Shown: one piece after another, positions 1 to 7,426 of the stretch
Layout: the number at the start of each line of letters is the position of its first letter
Position numbering within the stretch: the first letter of the stretch is position 1
Assembly: GCA_016793185.1 (NCBI GenBank)
Contig: JAEUIK010000285.1
Coordinates: forward strand, 1-11,531
Direction: 5' to 3'
DNA: 11,531 nucleotides
Origin: Planctomycetaceae bacterium
GTDB lineage: Bacteria > Planctomycetota > Planctomycetia > Pirellulales > JAEUIK01
Notes under the pieces: model-generated
Database searches by the model: none
What the model saw: the letters and a program-made list of their open reading frames with translations, nothing else
What the model was told of the DNA's origin: nothing
Translations under genes and position numbers: made by a program

Positions 1-245
1 TCCGTTTCGATGCCAAAACGGCGCTTCAACGCCTCGGCTTGCCAGACCACTTTGCCGCGCAGCGACGCGCTCGTTGGAGCACTTGCGGGCGCTCCCGTCG
101 GTGCGTTCCGCGCAGCCGCGGGCTGCGTCTGCGATTCGTCCTCGGCACACACTCGAGCCGCGGCAGCCAAGGCCGTGACGACCAATGCCAGGGCCAGCGG
201 CAGGAGCTCGCGCCGCGCAGCGCGCGCGGCGAACCACGCTGCCAT
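1..245 (-). CDS. Secreted protein of unknown function, N-terminal part (cut by window edge)
   Basis: The reading frame starts at the ATG complementary to 243-245 and runs off the window, leaving 81 complete codons. The N-terminus has several arginines followed by a hydrophobic stretch (about residues 14-30), which looks like a Sec signal peptide. A low-complexity Ala/Pro/Thr linker follows (about 35-60), then the start of a folded region with the motif GKVVWQAEALKRRFGIET. That motif reminds me of a secreted Planctomycetes family whose later part carries a Cys-rich CDIC-type motif; this is recollection and the diagnostic part lies outside the window. No clear Shine-Dalgarno sequence precedes the start. 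It lies 43 bases after the stop of the secreted protein at 289-984 on the same strand, so the two are probably co-transcribed. Function unknown. Confidence 0.6.
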   Translation of the reverse strand, partial: MAAWFAARAARRELLPLALALVVTALAAAARVCAEDESQTQPAAARNAPTGAPASAPTSASLRGKVVWQAEALKRRFGIET

Positions 246-288
246 GCGACGCTGCGCCGGTCGAGAATCGCGGGCGAGCACGGCGCAA

Positions 289-984
289 TTACTCCGCGGC
301 CTGGCCGACGACCACGACTTGCACCGGAAGCTCGCTCGTCTTGCCGCCGGCGTCGGCCGTTCCCTGGAAGAGCAAGCTATACAGCTCGCGCTCTTCATTG
401 TGCTCAATGGCCGGCAGCGACTCGGCGCCGGAGTTGGCCTTCTGCAGGGCCAACATGGCCGGATGCGGAGTGCCCGCGACTTCGGCGCTTAACTTGAAGA
501 GCTGTTCCTGATCGACGGCCGCCGGGCTGGTGTCGGACTCGATCGGCAGCAGCAAGAGAAAATCGCGCGTGTCGGACGTGCCCACGTGGTTCCCGTCTTC
601 GGGCTGCAGGGCATAGCGGACCGTGTAGACGCCGCTCTTGATTTCCTGGCCGCGGAAGTCGGTCCCCTTGCTCTTGTAGCGAATCACCCCAATCAACTCG
701 CCCACCTGGAAGGGGTAGAGGATGGCATTCGTGGCTGTAAAGTCGGCCTTCGCCGCCCACTTCTTGGCGGGCCAGAAGTCGACGAACGTGCGGCTCGTTC
801 CCTTGATGACCTTGATCCCCTCGCTGGCCAGCTCGTTGCGAATCTCTTCGGCCAGTCCCTCGGCCGGCGCCGCTTCGGCCAGCTTATCGACGCGGTACTC
901 CTGGGCCGGCGCCAGGCCGGGCAGGAACTCGCACAGTGCGATCGCTACGAGCAGACCCGTCACTCCCCATGCACGCCCAACCAT
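289..984 (-). CDS. Secreted protein of unknown function (231 aa)
   Basis: The product has an N-terminal Sec signal peptide: hydrophobic about residues 8-24, with A25-P26-A27 as the likely cleavage site. A mature region of about 200 residues without membrane segments or cysteines follows, so it is probably periplasmic. The central part (about 95-147, including KSGVYTVRYALQP and TSDTRDFLLLLP) reads like an all-beta domain. I associate this pattern with uncharacterised Planctomycetes secreted proteins and cannot name a Pfam family with confidence. The start is well fixed: GGAGG (complement of 991-995) lies 6 bases before the ATG. A near-consensus sigma-70-type promoter lies about 90-120 bases upstream (1074-1103). 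It leads a probable two-gene unit with the partial secreted gene at 1-245. No enzyme motif is visible. Confidence 0.8.
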   Translation of the reverse strand: MVGRAWGVTGLLVAIALCEFLPGLAPAQEYRVDKLAEAAPAEGLAEEIRNELASEGIKVIKGTSRTFVDFWPAKKWAAKADFTATNAILYPFQVGELIGVIRYKSKGTDFRGQEIKSGVYTVRYALQPEDGNHVGTSDTRDFLLLLPIESDTSPAAVDQEQLFKLSAEVAGTPHPAMLALQKANSGAESLPAIEHNEERELYSLLFQGTADAGGKTSELPVQVVVVGQAAE

Positions 985-1073
985 TGCGTTCCTCCGTTTG
1001 GGTCAGGCCGGAATGCCTGACGAACCTGCTGTGCCCCGTCGAGGGTCGAATCCCCACACCGCCCCGAGACCGA

Positions 1074-1103
1074 ATTATACGCCGGTCCGGGAGCCGATGT
1101 CAG
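1074..1103 (-). promoter_or_regulatory. Near-consensus sigma-70-type promoter for the 289-984 / 1-245 unit
   Basis: On the minus strand, CTGACA (complement of 1098-1103, 5 of 6 matches to TTGACA) is followed after 18 bases by a perfect TATAAT (complement of 1074-1079). This places transcription start near 1067 and gives a 5' untranslated region of about 80 bases before the ATG at 984. The surrounding sequence is very GC-rich, so a perfect TATAAT at this spacing is unlikely to be trivial. The orientation fits the downstream secreted-protein genes. No operator-like palindrome was noticed around it. Confidence 0.7.
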
Positions 1104-1207
1104 CCGCTCGCGGGGGAGTTCTCCACCCCGTCGCGCTTCGCAGAACCCCGGTCAAGGCCATACTCGCGCCGGAGGGCGGGAAGTGTCAGAATTACCGCCA
1201 CGCAACG

Positions 1208-1238
1208 AAAAAAGCCCAGGGAAGGGACTCCCTGGGCT
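1208..1238 (-). terminator. Intrinsic terminator of the DUF1326-like gene
   Basis: A 10-bp perfect stem (1213-1222 pairing with 1229-1238) has a 6-base loop and is followed, in the minus-strand direction, by a run of six T (complement of 1208-1213, overlapping the stem by one base). It begins about 28 bases after the stop codon of the gene at 1267-1938, which reads toward it. The hairpin plus T-run is a textbook Rho-independent terminator. It also separates that gene from the promoter and secreted-protein unit further down the minus strand. Confidence 0.85.
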
Positions 1239-1266
1239 GGAAGCGGATTCCGAATGGCGCGGCCAG

Positions 1267-1938
1267 CTAGAAGGTGGCCAGGAACGCGCTGCGGGTCAAA
1301 GGGCTTTCCCACTTGGTGCCGAGACCGCGCCCGGTGTAGCTGCCGGTGACGGTGAAGGCGGGAGCCGAGTTCGCCACCTTCGTGAGCGGGGGGTAGAAGA
1401 TCTGCTCGTTGGTGCAAACGCAGTCGCTGGCCCCCAGCATCCGCGTCTCGACCCGGACCGTCTTGCCCGCCGCCAGCTTGGCGATCATGTCGGCATGGTT
1501 GACCGACATGTTGATCGGCGTCGCCTCGACGCGAATGACGCTCCCCAACACACGGCCGGCGCGCTCCTTGGCGAACTCGACCAGCGCCTCGCGCTGCTCG
1601 GGCGTGGCGCGTTCGTCGACGAGCAACACCGACTTGATCGGGTCGGGGCGAATCACCAGCCCGCCGCCAAAGCCGAGAGTGTCTGCCGCCTTGACGGCCG
1701 CGACGACCTTCAAGCCTGTCAGGTCGACGCCGCGGTACGAACCGCTGTCGATGCTCCAGGCGAGGATCGCCTCCTTGCCGGTGAGTCCGACCTGCGAGTT
1801 GGCAAAGCAGGGGCCGGTGTAGACGTCGCACGTGCGCGTCTCGAGATAGTCTCCGGTGATCTCGCCGGCAGCACTCGGGCCGGCCAGCGCCAGCAGGGCC
1901 AGGATGGCGCTGCTCAGAGTCATGATCGTACGCAACAT
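1267..1938 (-). CDS. Secreted DUF1326-like protein (223 aa)
   Basis: A Sec signal peptide (hydrophobic about residues 5-20; A23-A24-G25 region as cleavage site) is followed by a sequence starting GDYLETRTCDVYTGPCF. I recognise this as the opening of DUF1326-like proteins, a family without an agreed biochemical role. The mature protein has just four cysteines in two pairs, C37/C44 near the start and C173/C175 (DCVC) near the end, plus H148 in SVNHADM. These could form a metal site or disulfides (inference). The start is supported by GAGGAG (complement of 1947-1952) 8 bases before the ATG. A terminator follows (1208-1238), so it is likely monocistronic. It is divergent from the oxidoreductase gene starting at 2168, with 229 bases between the starts. 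Confidence 0.8.
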   Translation of the reverse strand: MLRTIMTLSSAILALLALAGPSAAGEITGDYLETRTCDVYTGPCFANSQVGLTGKEAILAWSIDSGSYRGVDLTGLKVVAAVKAADTLGFGGGLVIRPDPIKSVLLVDERATPEQREALVEFAKERAGRVLGSVIRVEATPINMSVNHADMIAKLAAGKTVRVETRMLGASDCVCTNEQIFYPPLTKVANSAPAFTVTGSYTGRGLGTKWESPLTRSAFLATF

Positions 1939-2167
1939 GAGGTCCGCTCCTCGTTCTGGAAACCCGGTGGAGGGGGATGCAATCGATATCCGTGCGCCCG
2001 CGGGACGGCGCCCGCGAGACCAACCGGATCTTACCGGTCCCGCCGGCGCGGGTCCAGCCGAACGGGATCGGTCCCCGGACGCTGGCGCGGCAAGTTGTCG
2101 GACGTGGCCGGCGAGATTACGCTGTTGCCACGACCCATTCCCGCTGCCTGCCAGGAATCACCCCCCC

Positions 2168-3460
2168 ATGGAAAAGACTTTGCCATCGGCTTCGGCCGCC
2201 TCGACGGGACTCTCGCGCCGCGGCTTTCTTGCGGCTGGCGCGGCGGCCACTTCGGTCGCCTGGACGGCCCAGAGCTACGCCCGCGTCATCGGCGCCAACG
2301 ATCGGATCCGCATCGGCTTCATCGGCGCCGGCGGCATGGCCAACGGCCACATGGACGCCATCAACGCTCTGAAAGAACCGAACAACCTCGAAGCCCTGGC
2401 GGTGGCCGACTGCTGGAAGACCCGCGCCGACGAGGGAGCGAAGAAAGTCGGCGGCAAGTCGTTCACCGACTATCGAGCCCTGCTCGACATCCGCGAGATC
2501 GACTATGTGACGATTGCGACTCCGGAGCATTGGCACGCGCAGATGACGATCGACGCGATGGACGCTGGCAAGGCGGTCTATTGCGAAAAGCCGATGACGC
2601 ATTCGATCCCGCAAGCGCAAGCGGTGATGAAGAAGCAGAAGGAGACCGGACGCCCGCTGCAGGTCGGTGTTCAGGCGATGTCGGACGACAGCTACAGCTC
2701 GGCCGCCCAGGCAATCGCCGAGGGCGTGATCGGCCAGGTGGTGCAGGCCCAGATCGAGTACGTGCGGCGCTACGACAAACAGGGCCCGTGGCGCTCGCCC
2801 GATATCACCGACGCCACGCCACAGCCCGGGGATCTCGATTGGAGCGCCTGGCTCGGCAACGCCCCGAAAGTGGAATGGAATCCCCATCATTACTTCGAGT
2901 GGCGGAATTACTCGGCCTATTCGGGCGGGATTTGCACCGATCTGTTCATCCACCGCATCACCCGGATCATGAAAGCCTGCAAGCTCCTCTACCCGCGCCG
3001 CGTGGTGGGCATGGGGGGGATCTGGCAGTGGCCCGATGGACGCGATCTGCCCGACAACTTCGAGCTGATCGCCGAGTATCCGCGCGGCATGACGGTCTAC
3101 GTGCTCGGCACGATGAGCAACCGCGTCGGCATCGACCACCTGATTCGCGGGTATCGCGGCACGCTGTACTTCACCGGCAGCGGCTGGGTCGCCAAAGACA
3201 AAGACGGCAAGATCCTGGCGACGCACGAAAAGACGGGGGGCGAGGATATCCACCTCCACCACACGAACCTGCAGAAGCACCTCCGCGAGGGGGCCGAGCT
3301 GAATTGCCCCGTCGAACTGGGGATGGCGGGCGTGGTCGCCGTCAATATGGCCAACCAGTCGTGGCGCTCGGGGCAAATGATGGCTTGGGACGCCGGCCAG
3401 GCTGCGATGGTCCCAGCCCACGAGCTGCCGTTCAATCCGTATCCCGAAAAGGCCAGCTGA
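2168..3460 (+). CDS. Tat-exported Gfo/Idh/MocA family oxidoreductase (430 aa)
   Basis: This is a predicted NAD(P)-dependent sugar or cyclitol oxidoreductase. A twin-arginine signal (LSRRGFLAAGAA, R17-R18) precedes a hydrophobic stretch, implying export already folded with cofactor. A Rossmann fold follows, with nucleotide-binding IGFIGAGGMA (about 49-58), the ATPEHWHA segment (117-124) and the family EKP motif with K141. The substrate domain holds GGICTDLFIH (253-262), where D258 and H262 fit the family's catalytic Asp/His pattern. Length matches the secreted Planctomycetes/Bacteroidetes branch. The frame is open further upstream to about 1856, but the ATG at 2168 puts the Tat signal at the N-terminus and is the sensible start; AGGA at 2153-2156 is only a weak ribosome site. 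The substrate cannot be read from sequence and no transport or catabolic partner adjoins it. A poor promoter match (TTGTCG 2095-2100, TACGCT 2118-2123) is the only upstream candidate seen. Confidence 0.93.
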   Translation: MEKTLPSASAASTGLSRRGFLAAGAAATSVAWTAQSYARVIGANDRIRIGFIGAGGMANGHMDAINALKEPNNLEALAVADCWKTRADEGAKKVGGKSFTDYRALLDIREIDYVTIATPEHWHAQMTIDAMDAGKAVYCEKPMTHSIPQAQAVMKKQKETGRPLQVGVQAMSDDSYSSAAQAIAEGVIGQVVQAQIEYVRRYDKQGPWRSPDITDATPQPGDLDWSAWLGNAPKVEWNPHHYFEWRNYSAYSGGICTDLFIHRITRIMKACKLLYPRRVVGMGGIWQWPDGRDLPDNFELIAEYPRGMTVYVLGTMSNRVGIDHLIRGYRGTLYFTGSGWVAKDKDGKILATHEKTGGEDIHLHHTNLQKHLREGAELNCPVELGMAGVVAVNMANQSWRSGQMMAWDAGQAAMVPAHELPFNPYPEKAS

Positions 3461-3463
3461 CGG

Positions 3464-5272
3464 CTAGCTGCTAAAGAACGGCCATACCAGCGGTGCGAGT
3501 GCCACGGTCACGACGCCGACCAGGATGTCGAGCGGCAGCCCGATCTTCACGTAGTCGCTGAAGCGATAGCCGCCGGGTCCGTAGACCATCAGGTTCGTCT
3601 GGTAGCCAATCGGGGTCGCGAAGCCCGCCGAAGCGGCCATCATCACGGCGACCACAAACGGCATCGGATTGGCCTCGAGCCGGGTGGCGGTCGCGATGCA
3701 GAGGGGAAACATCAGGGCCGCGGCCGCGTTGTTGGTGATCAACTCGGTGACAATCAAGGTCACGGCGTAGACCAGCGCCAGCGTCGCCCAGGCGTGGCCG
3801 CCGGCCAGGCCCGTCATCGACTCGGCCAGCGTCTTGGCGACCCCGGTCACTTCCAGAGCGGTCCCGATACCGAACGAAGCGCCGATCGCCAGTAGCACGC
3901 CAAAGTCGATGCTCCGCGCTGCCGCCCGGGGCGTGCAGCAGCGGGTGATCAGCATCAAGAACGAGGCGACGAGGGCCGCCTTGAGGGGGCTCAGCAGGTT
4001 GCTGGTCATCAGCACCACCATCGCCAGCAGGATCAACAATGCGGCGACCGTCCGTTCGTGCTTGGGCGGATTGGAGTTCGCCAACTGGCTGACGAGGAAA
4101 AAATCGCGCGAATTGCGGTGCTGATCAACGAAGGACGGGGCCGCTTCGAGCAACAGCGAGTCCCCCGGCCGCAGGACGATATCGCCGATTTTTTGCCGCA
4201 AGCGCTCGCCGTTGCGGGCGACGGCGATGACCGCCGCGTTATACAGCGAGCGGAAGCGGCCGTCGCGGATCGTCTTGCCGGTGACGGGGCAGCTTTGCGA
4301 CACCACGGCCTCGATCAGGCACCGCTCGTTGCGGGGGCGATCGAGCTTGAAGACCTGATCGGTTGCCGGCAGCAGGCCGCGGACTTTCTGCAAGTCGATC
4401 ACCGAATCGACGATCCCCACGAATACCAGACGGTCGTTGCCGCGCAAGCGTTCCTGCGGGCCGACGGCGGGAAGGATCATCCCGTCGCGATCGATCTCGG
4501 CGAGAAAGACCCCCTGCAAGTGCCGGAGCCCGGCCTCTTCGATCGATCGGCCAACCAGTCCGCTGTCGGGGGCGACGAGCATCTCGATCGTATATTCCTT
4601 GGGATCCGTGAGCTGGCTGATGACGCTGCTGCGGTCGGGCAGCAGCCAGCGGCTGAAGAGCAGAATGAATGCCAGGCCAGCCAGGGCGGCCGGAAGCCCG
4701 ACCCAGGTGATGTCGAGCATCCCCAGCGGCGGCAGAGCCTTTGATTCTTCGACGAGGCCCGCGACCACGAGGTTGGTGCTGGTGCCAATCAGCGTGCAGG
4801 TCCCGCCGAGTATCGCCGCATAGCTGAGTGGGATCATCAGTTTCGACACCGGGATGCGGAGCTGCTTGGCCCAATCCGCGGTCGCCGGAATCATCATCGC
4901 CACGAGCGGTGTGTTGTTCATGACGGCGCTGCCGATCGTGACGGGCACGGTCAACCGCGTAATGGCTCTGGCCGTGGTCTTCGGGCGCCCCAGGATCCGT
5001 TCGGCGATCCAGGTGACCGCCCCGGTTTCGCGCACGCCGGCTCCCACGACGAACAGCACCCCGACCGTGATCATGCCCTCGTTGGCGAAGCCCGAAAGTG
5101 CCTGATCGGGCGTGACGATCCCGGTCAGGAGCAGCACGGCGAGCCCGCCGATGAGGATGAATTCGGGCCCGAGCTGCGTGAAAATCAGCAGGAGAAAGAC
5201 GCCCGCCACGACCCCGGCCGTGGTGGCCTCCTGCCAGTTGAATCCGCTTCCGGAGGCAAGGCCCAACAGCAT
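3464..5272 (-). CDS. SLC13/DASS-type anion permease with two RCK_C domains (602 aa)
   Basis: An inner-membrane transporter of the divalent anion:Na+ symporter (SLC13/CitT-like) class. The first membrane half (about residues 18-210) contains VMNNTPLVAMMIP (118-129) and the Ser/Thr-Asn-Thr-type motif GTSTN (163-167). A soluble insert (about 224-398) looks like two tandem TrkA-C/RCK_C domains, each ending in a D-x-L-type strand (for example GNDRLVFVG, PGDSLLLE). The second membrane half (about 408-600) has LITNNAAAALMFP (511-523) and the second motif GYQTN (556-560). The 600-residue length is normal for RCK_C-bearing members. Substrates in the class include sulfate, dicarboxylates and phosphate; the sequence does not decide. 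A TAG codon 18 bases upstream in frame limits the start to 5272 or just downstream; the ribosome site is weak. It converges on the oxidoreductase gene with 3 bases between stops. Confidence 0.93.
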   Translation of the reverse strand: MLLGLASGSGFNWQEATTAGVVAGVFLLLIFTQLGPEFILIGGLAVLLLTGIVTPDQALSGFANEGMITVGVLFVVGAGVRETGAVTWIAERILGRPKTTARAITRLTVPVTIGSAVMNNTPLVAMMIPATADWAKQLRIPVSKLMIPLSYAAILGGTCTLIGTSTNLVVAGLVEESKALPPLGMLDITWVGLPAALAGLAFILLFSRWLLPDRSSVISQLTDPKEYTIEMLVAPDSGLVGRSIEEAGLRHLQGVFLAEIDRDGMILPAVGPQERLRGNDRLVFVGIVDSVIDLQKVRGLLPATDQVFKLDRPRNERCLIEAVVSQSCPVTGKTIRDGRFRSLYNAAVIAVARNGERLRQKIGDIVLRPGDSLLLEAAPSFVDQHRNSRDFFLVSQLANSNPPKHERTVAALLILLAMVVLMTSNLLSPLKAALVASFLMLITRCCTPRAAARSIDFGVLLAIGASFGIGTALEVTGVAKTLAESMTGLAGGHAWATLALVYAVTLIVTELITNNAAAALMFPLCIATATRLEANPMPFVVAVMMAASAGFATPIGYQTNLMVYGPGGYRFSDYVKIGLPLDILVGVVTVALAPLVWPFFSS

Positions 5273-5373
5273 GCGAACGCGCCGCGACTACCGTCGACGC
5301 TCCAGGGCAAGAAGGAACAGACACCGACTGCGGGGGGCCGTATCCCCTGCGGGAGAAGGCAGGCCGCGGCCCT

Positions 5374-5401
5374 AGCATACGGCTTTCGGCCGCGGCGACA
5401 A
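5374..5401 (-). promoter_or_regulatory. Possible promoter of the SLC13-type permease gene
   Basis: On the minus strand TTGTCG (complement of 5396-5401, 4 of 6) and TATGCT (complement of 5374-5379, 4 of 6) are separated by 16 bases. This puts a start site near 5367 and a leader of about 95 bases before the ATG at 5272. Position and orientation fit, but both boxes are imperfect. Confidence 0.3.
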
Positions 5402-5537
5402 TACGAATGGAGCCCTGCCGCAGGCCGTAATTCGCGATCAGTGCACGTCGAATCAACGCCCGAACCGGTGCTGCGGCACGCGCGAATCTCTCCCCCCGGA
5501 CGGGACCCTGAGGATTTCGGGCGCTGCCAATCGGTCG

Positions 5538-5543
5538 TATAAT
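5538..5543 (+). promoter_or_regulatory. TATAAT -10 box upstream of the zinc-ribbon/GYF gene
   Basis: A perfect TATAAT lies 127 bases before the ATG at 5671, in otherwise GC-rich sequence. The -35 position at 17-base spacing (5515-5520, TTTCGG) matches only 2 of 6, so an activator or another sigma factor may be needed if this is the promoter. It would give a leader of about 120 bases containing the hairpin at 5570-5604. Confidence 0.4.
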
Positions 5544-5670
5544 CGACAGTGGAACGCCAGCTCGCCGCGCCGGGCTGGGAGAAAGAGGACTCTCGTCGGC
5601 CCGGTCTATCTGGCAGGGGGCGCGACCAATCACGTCGCGCGTACCGTCGACCGAGCCGCGTGGAACTGCG

Positions 5671-6492
5671 ATGGGAATCAAGTTCCTTTGCCCCAACGGG
5701 CACAAACTGCACGTCAAAAGCTTTCTTGCCAGCCAGCGAGGTGTTTGTCCTCAATGCGGTGAGAAGTTCATTGTTCCTGCGCAGTCGCTGCCGGACATCC
5801 GCGTCGAATCGCTCGGCGCCAAGAATGTGCCGCAAGGGGCCGCGGCAGCGACCGCGTCTCCCGTCAAGCGCGAAGCACGCTCAGCGACAAAAACGATCGG
5901 TCAGTCCGATCTCCAGGCTGCGGCCAACGATTCCCAGGCTCCGCTCGCGTCGGATCGGCCCACGCCCTTGGAATCGGGGCCGCGCGCGGGCGTAGGGGCT
6001 GCAGCCTCACCGTCGGCACCGGCGGCCGCGGACCCGATCGCCGCGGCTCCTACGGCCCAATGGTATGTTCGGATCGCCACGGGAGATCAGTTCGGTCCTG
6101 CCCAGGGGACGCTGATGCAGCGTTGGCTCGAAGAAGGGCGCGTGGCCCCCGATTCGCTCGTGTGGCGCGAGGGCTGGGCCGAGTGGATGACAGCCAATAA
6201 GGTCTTCCCGCAATTGCGTGACGAGATCGGCCCACCAGCCGTCGTGCCCGGCAGCATTGCCGCGTTCGAGCAAGGACTGGCCGAACAGGTCGAGAGCCTG
6301 GTGCTGCCCGCGCCGACGGTGACTTCCGACAGCGCCGCGTCGAGTCCCGCGATTGACGCCGGGGGCAAAAAAACGGCCGTGCTCGACGCGCGTCGGCAGT
6401 CGCAGGGGAGCCGCCGGCTGGCACTATGGGCCTTGCTGCTGGCCATCCTCGGCCTGTTTCCCGTGCTCGTCTACGTCCTCTGGCAGCAATAA
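5671..6492 (+). CDS. Zinc-ribbon / GYF_2 domain / C-terminal membrane-anchor protein (273 aa)
   Basis: Three parts are visible. The N-terminus (residues 4-34) is a small zinc ribbon: C7-P-N-G-H11 and C26-P-Q-C29, ligands most likely C7, H11, C26 and C29. After an Ala/Pro-rich disordered linker (about 50-128) comes a GYF_2-type domain (about 130-182) with the family signature QWYVR, QFGP, EEGRVAPDSLVWREGWAEWM. A second linker leads to one C-terminal membrane helix (about 250-270) preceded by arginines, so the soluble domains probably face the cytoplasm as a tail-anchored protein. GYF domains commonly bind proline-rich peptides; the bacterial role is unknown and I infer only a scaffold-type function. 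The ATG at 5671 puts the zinc ribbon at the N-terminus; the ribosome site is weak. No partner is identifiable nearby. Confidence 0.85.
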   Translation: MGIKFLCPNGHKLHVKSFLASQRGVCPQCGEKFIVPAQSLPDIRVESLGAKNVPQGAAAATASPVKREARSATKTIGQSDLQAAANDSQAPLASDRPTPLESGPRAGVGAAASPSAPAAADPIAAAPTAQWYVRIATGDQFGPAQGTLMQRWLEEGRVAPDSLVWREGWAEWMTANKVFPQLRDEIGPPAVVPGSIAAFEQGLAEQVESLVLPAPTVTSDSAASSPAIDAGGKKTAVLDARRQSQGSRRLALWALLLAILGLFPVLVYVLWQQ

Positions 6493-6548
6493 GTGCTGGC
6501 ACACCCACGCTGCCGCTCCAGTTTCTGGCCGACCCGCGCCAGTGTGGG

Positions 6549-6554
6549 TAGAAT
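6549..6554 (+). promoter_or_regulatory. Possible -10 box (TAGAAT) upstream of the gene at 6634
   Basis: TAGAAT matches the -10 consensus at 5 of 6 positions and lies 79 bases before the ATG at 6634. The corresponding -35 at 17-base spacing (TGGCCG, 6526-6531) matches 3 of 6. It would make the gene at 6634 independent of the preceding GYF-protein gene. Confidence 0.3.
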
Positions 6555-6633
6555 GAGTCCTCACCGCCGCAGCGAGCGCGCGGTAAGCCGGCCCGCGTGC
6601 TGTGCCGACCCCCTTTCCAGCGAGATCGAATTC

Positions 6634-7308
6634 ATGAACGAGTCGCGGTCGACCACGAGTCATTTCTGGTCCGAGTTGGTGCGGGCGGCGCGCCGCTTCC
6701 TGGGGTTGGATCGGCGCTGGCAGCCGGCGGTGATTCCCCGGCGCCAGCCGCGCGGTCGCCGACTGCCGCTGCTGCTCGTGGCCGCGCTATCAGCCGCAAC
6801 GGGGCAAGTTCGCGCGGTGGAACCGGCCGCGAGCGCCCCAGAACGGACGATGCAGCTGGGCGATTTCCGTCTGGTGGCGCCTGCCGGCTTCGTCCGCAAA
6901 CAACCCCGTTCGCAGATTGTCGCCTACGAGTTCCAGGCGCCCCCCGCCGAGGGAGACGAATTGCCCGGCCGCTTCACCGTGATGGCCGCCGGCGGGAGCG
7001 TCGAAGCCAATCTGGAACGCTGGTACGGGCAGTTCACCCAGCCCGATGGCGGCAGCACCAAAGACGCGGCCAAGGTTGAGGAATTGACCGTCGCGGGGCA
7101 AAAGGTCGTGCTGGCGGATCTGTCGGGCACCTACGACGACAAGCCGGCCCCCATGGCGCCGGGCGTCAAGCGCGAGAACTACCGGATGCTGGGGGCCATC
7201 GTGGCCACGCCCGACGGGAACTTCTATCTGAAGTTCTACGGCCCGCGCAAGACCGTCAGCGCGCAGCGCGAGGCGTTCGTCGAGATGGTCAAAAGCCTCA
7301 AGAAGTAG
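6634..7308 (+). CDS. Exported protein of unknown function (224 aa)
   Basis: The frame is open back to a GTG at 6493, but that segment is Arg/Cys/Pro-rich and unlike protein, so the ATG at 6634 is preferred. The N-terminus is unusual: about 35 polar residues, an arginine-rich patch (R36-R43), then a hydrophobic core (about L44-A55) and a possible signal-peptidase site near A61. This resembles a signal peptide with a long n-region, or a signal anchor. The mature part (about 65-224) has no cysteine; it runs from MQLGDFRLVAPAGF to a C-terminal helix AFVEMVKSLKK, with probable beta strands between (YEFQAP, RFTVMAAGGS, KVVLADLSGTY, FYLKFYG). I recognise no named domain. It sits between the GYF protein and the P-loop NTPase on the same strand, with gaps of 141 and 162 bases, so linkage is uncertain. 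Confidence 0.75.
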   Translation: MNESRSTTSHFWSELVRAARRFLGLDRRWQPAVIPRRQPRGRRLPLLLVAALSAATGQVRAVEPAASAPERTMQLGDFRLVAPAGFVRKQPRSQIVAYEFQAPPAEGDELPGRFTVMAAGGSVEANLERWYGQFTQPDGGSTKDAAKVEELTVAGQKVVLADLSGTYDDKPAPMAPGVKRENYRMLGAIVATPDGNFYLKFYGPRKTVSAQREAFVEMVKSLKK

Positions 7309-7338
7309 ACTCCGCGCACAGGGCCGGGTTCTCCGTTG

Positions 7339-7381
7339 CCGGGCGTGGGAAGACCCTGCGCGGATCGTGAGCCACGCCCGG
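7339..7381. repeat. 10-bp inverted repeat between genes
   Basis: Positions 7339-7348 and 7372-7381 are perfect inverted copies (CCGGGCGTGG and its complement) separated by 23 bases, 30 bases after the stop of the gene at 6634-7308. There is no T-run on either side, so it is not a classical intrinsic terminator. It could be a transcript-stabilising hairpin or a protein site. Confidence 0.6.
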
Positions 7382-7426
7382 TTCGCGAGCCCGCTACCCC
7401 CTCGCTCGCTTCCCCCCGCTCCGCTA

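Larger units (their letters stand above)
5273..5670. other. Divergent intergenic region between permease and GYF-protein genes
   Basis: These 398 bases hold no convincing gene. They separate two divergently oriented genes and should hold both promoters: a weak minus-strand pair at 5374-5401 and a plus-strand TATAAT at 5538-5543. In the probable leader of the plus-strand gene there is an imperfect hairpin: 5570-5575 pairs with 5599-5604 (6 bp) and GAGA 5579-5582 pairs with TCTC 5591-5594. No terminator T-run follows it. Between about 5402 and 5530 I see nothing distinctive. Confidence 0.5.

Noticed and set aside
1039..1062. GGGTCGAATCCCC resembling a tRNA T-arm
   Set aside because: The flanks do not give a proper 5-bp T stem, and there is no matching acceptor stem, anticodon arm or D arm upstream.
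1856..2167. Upstream extension of the oxidoreductase frame
   Set aside because: It would bury the Tat signal in the interior and overlap the divergent DUF1326-like gene; ATG at 2168 is preferred.
2117..3421. 434-codon open frame on the minus strand
   Set aside because: Antisense shadow of the oxidoreductase, whose Rossmann, EKP and Tat motifs establish the true strand.
1183..3474. 763-codon open frame on the plus strand
   Set aside because: It runs antisense to the DUF1326-like gene and out of frame through the oxidoreductase; composition is Arg/Gly-rich shadow coding typical of GC-rich DNA.
4239..5717. 492-codon open frame on the minus strand
   Set aside because: Out-of-frame shadow of the permease that also crosses the divergent promoter region; Arg/Pro-rich without structure.
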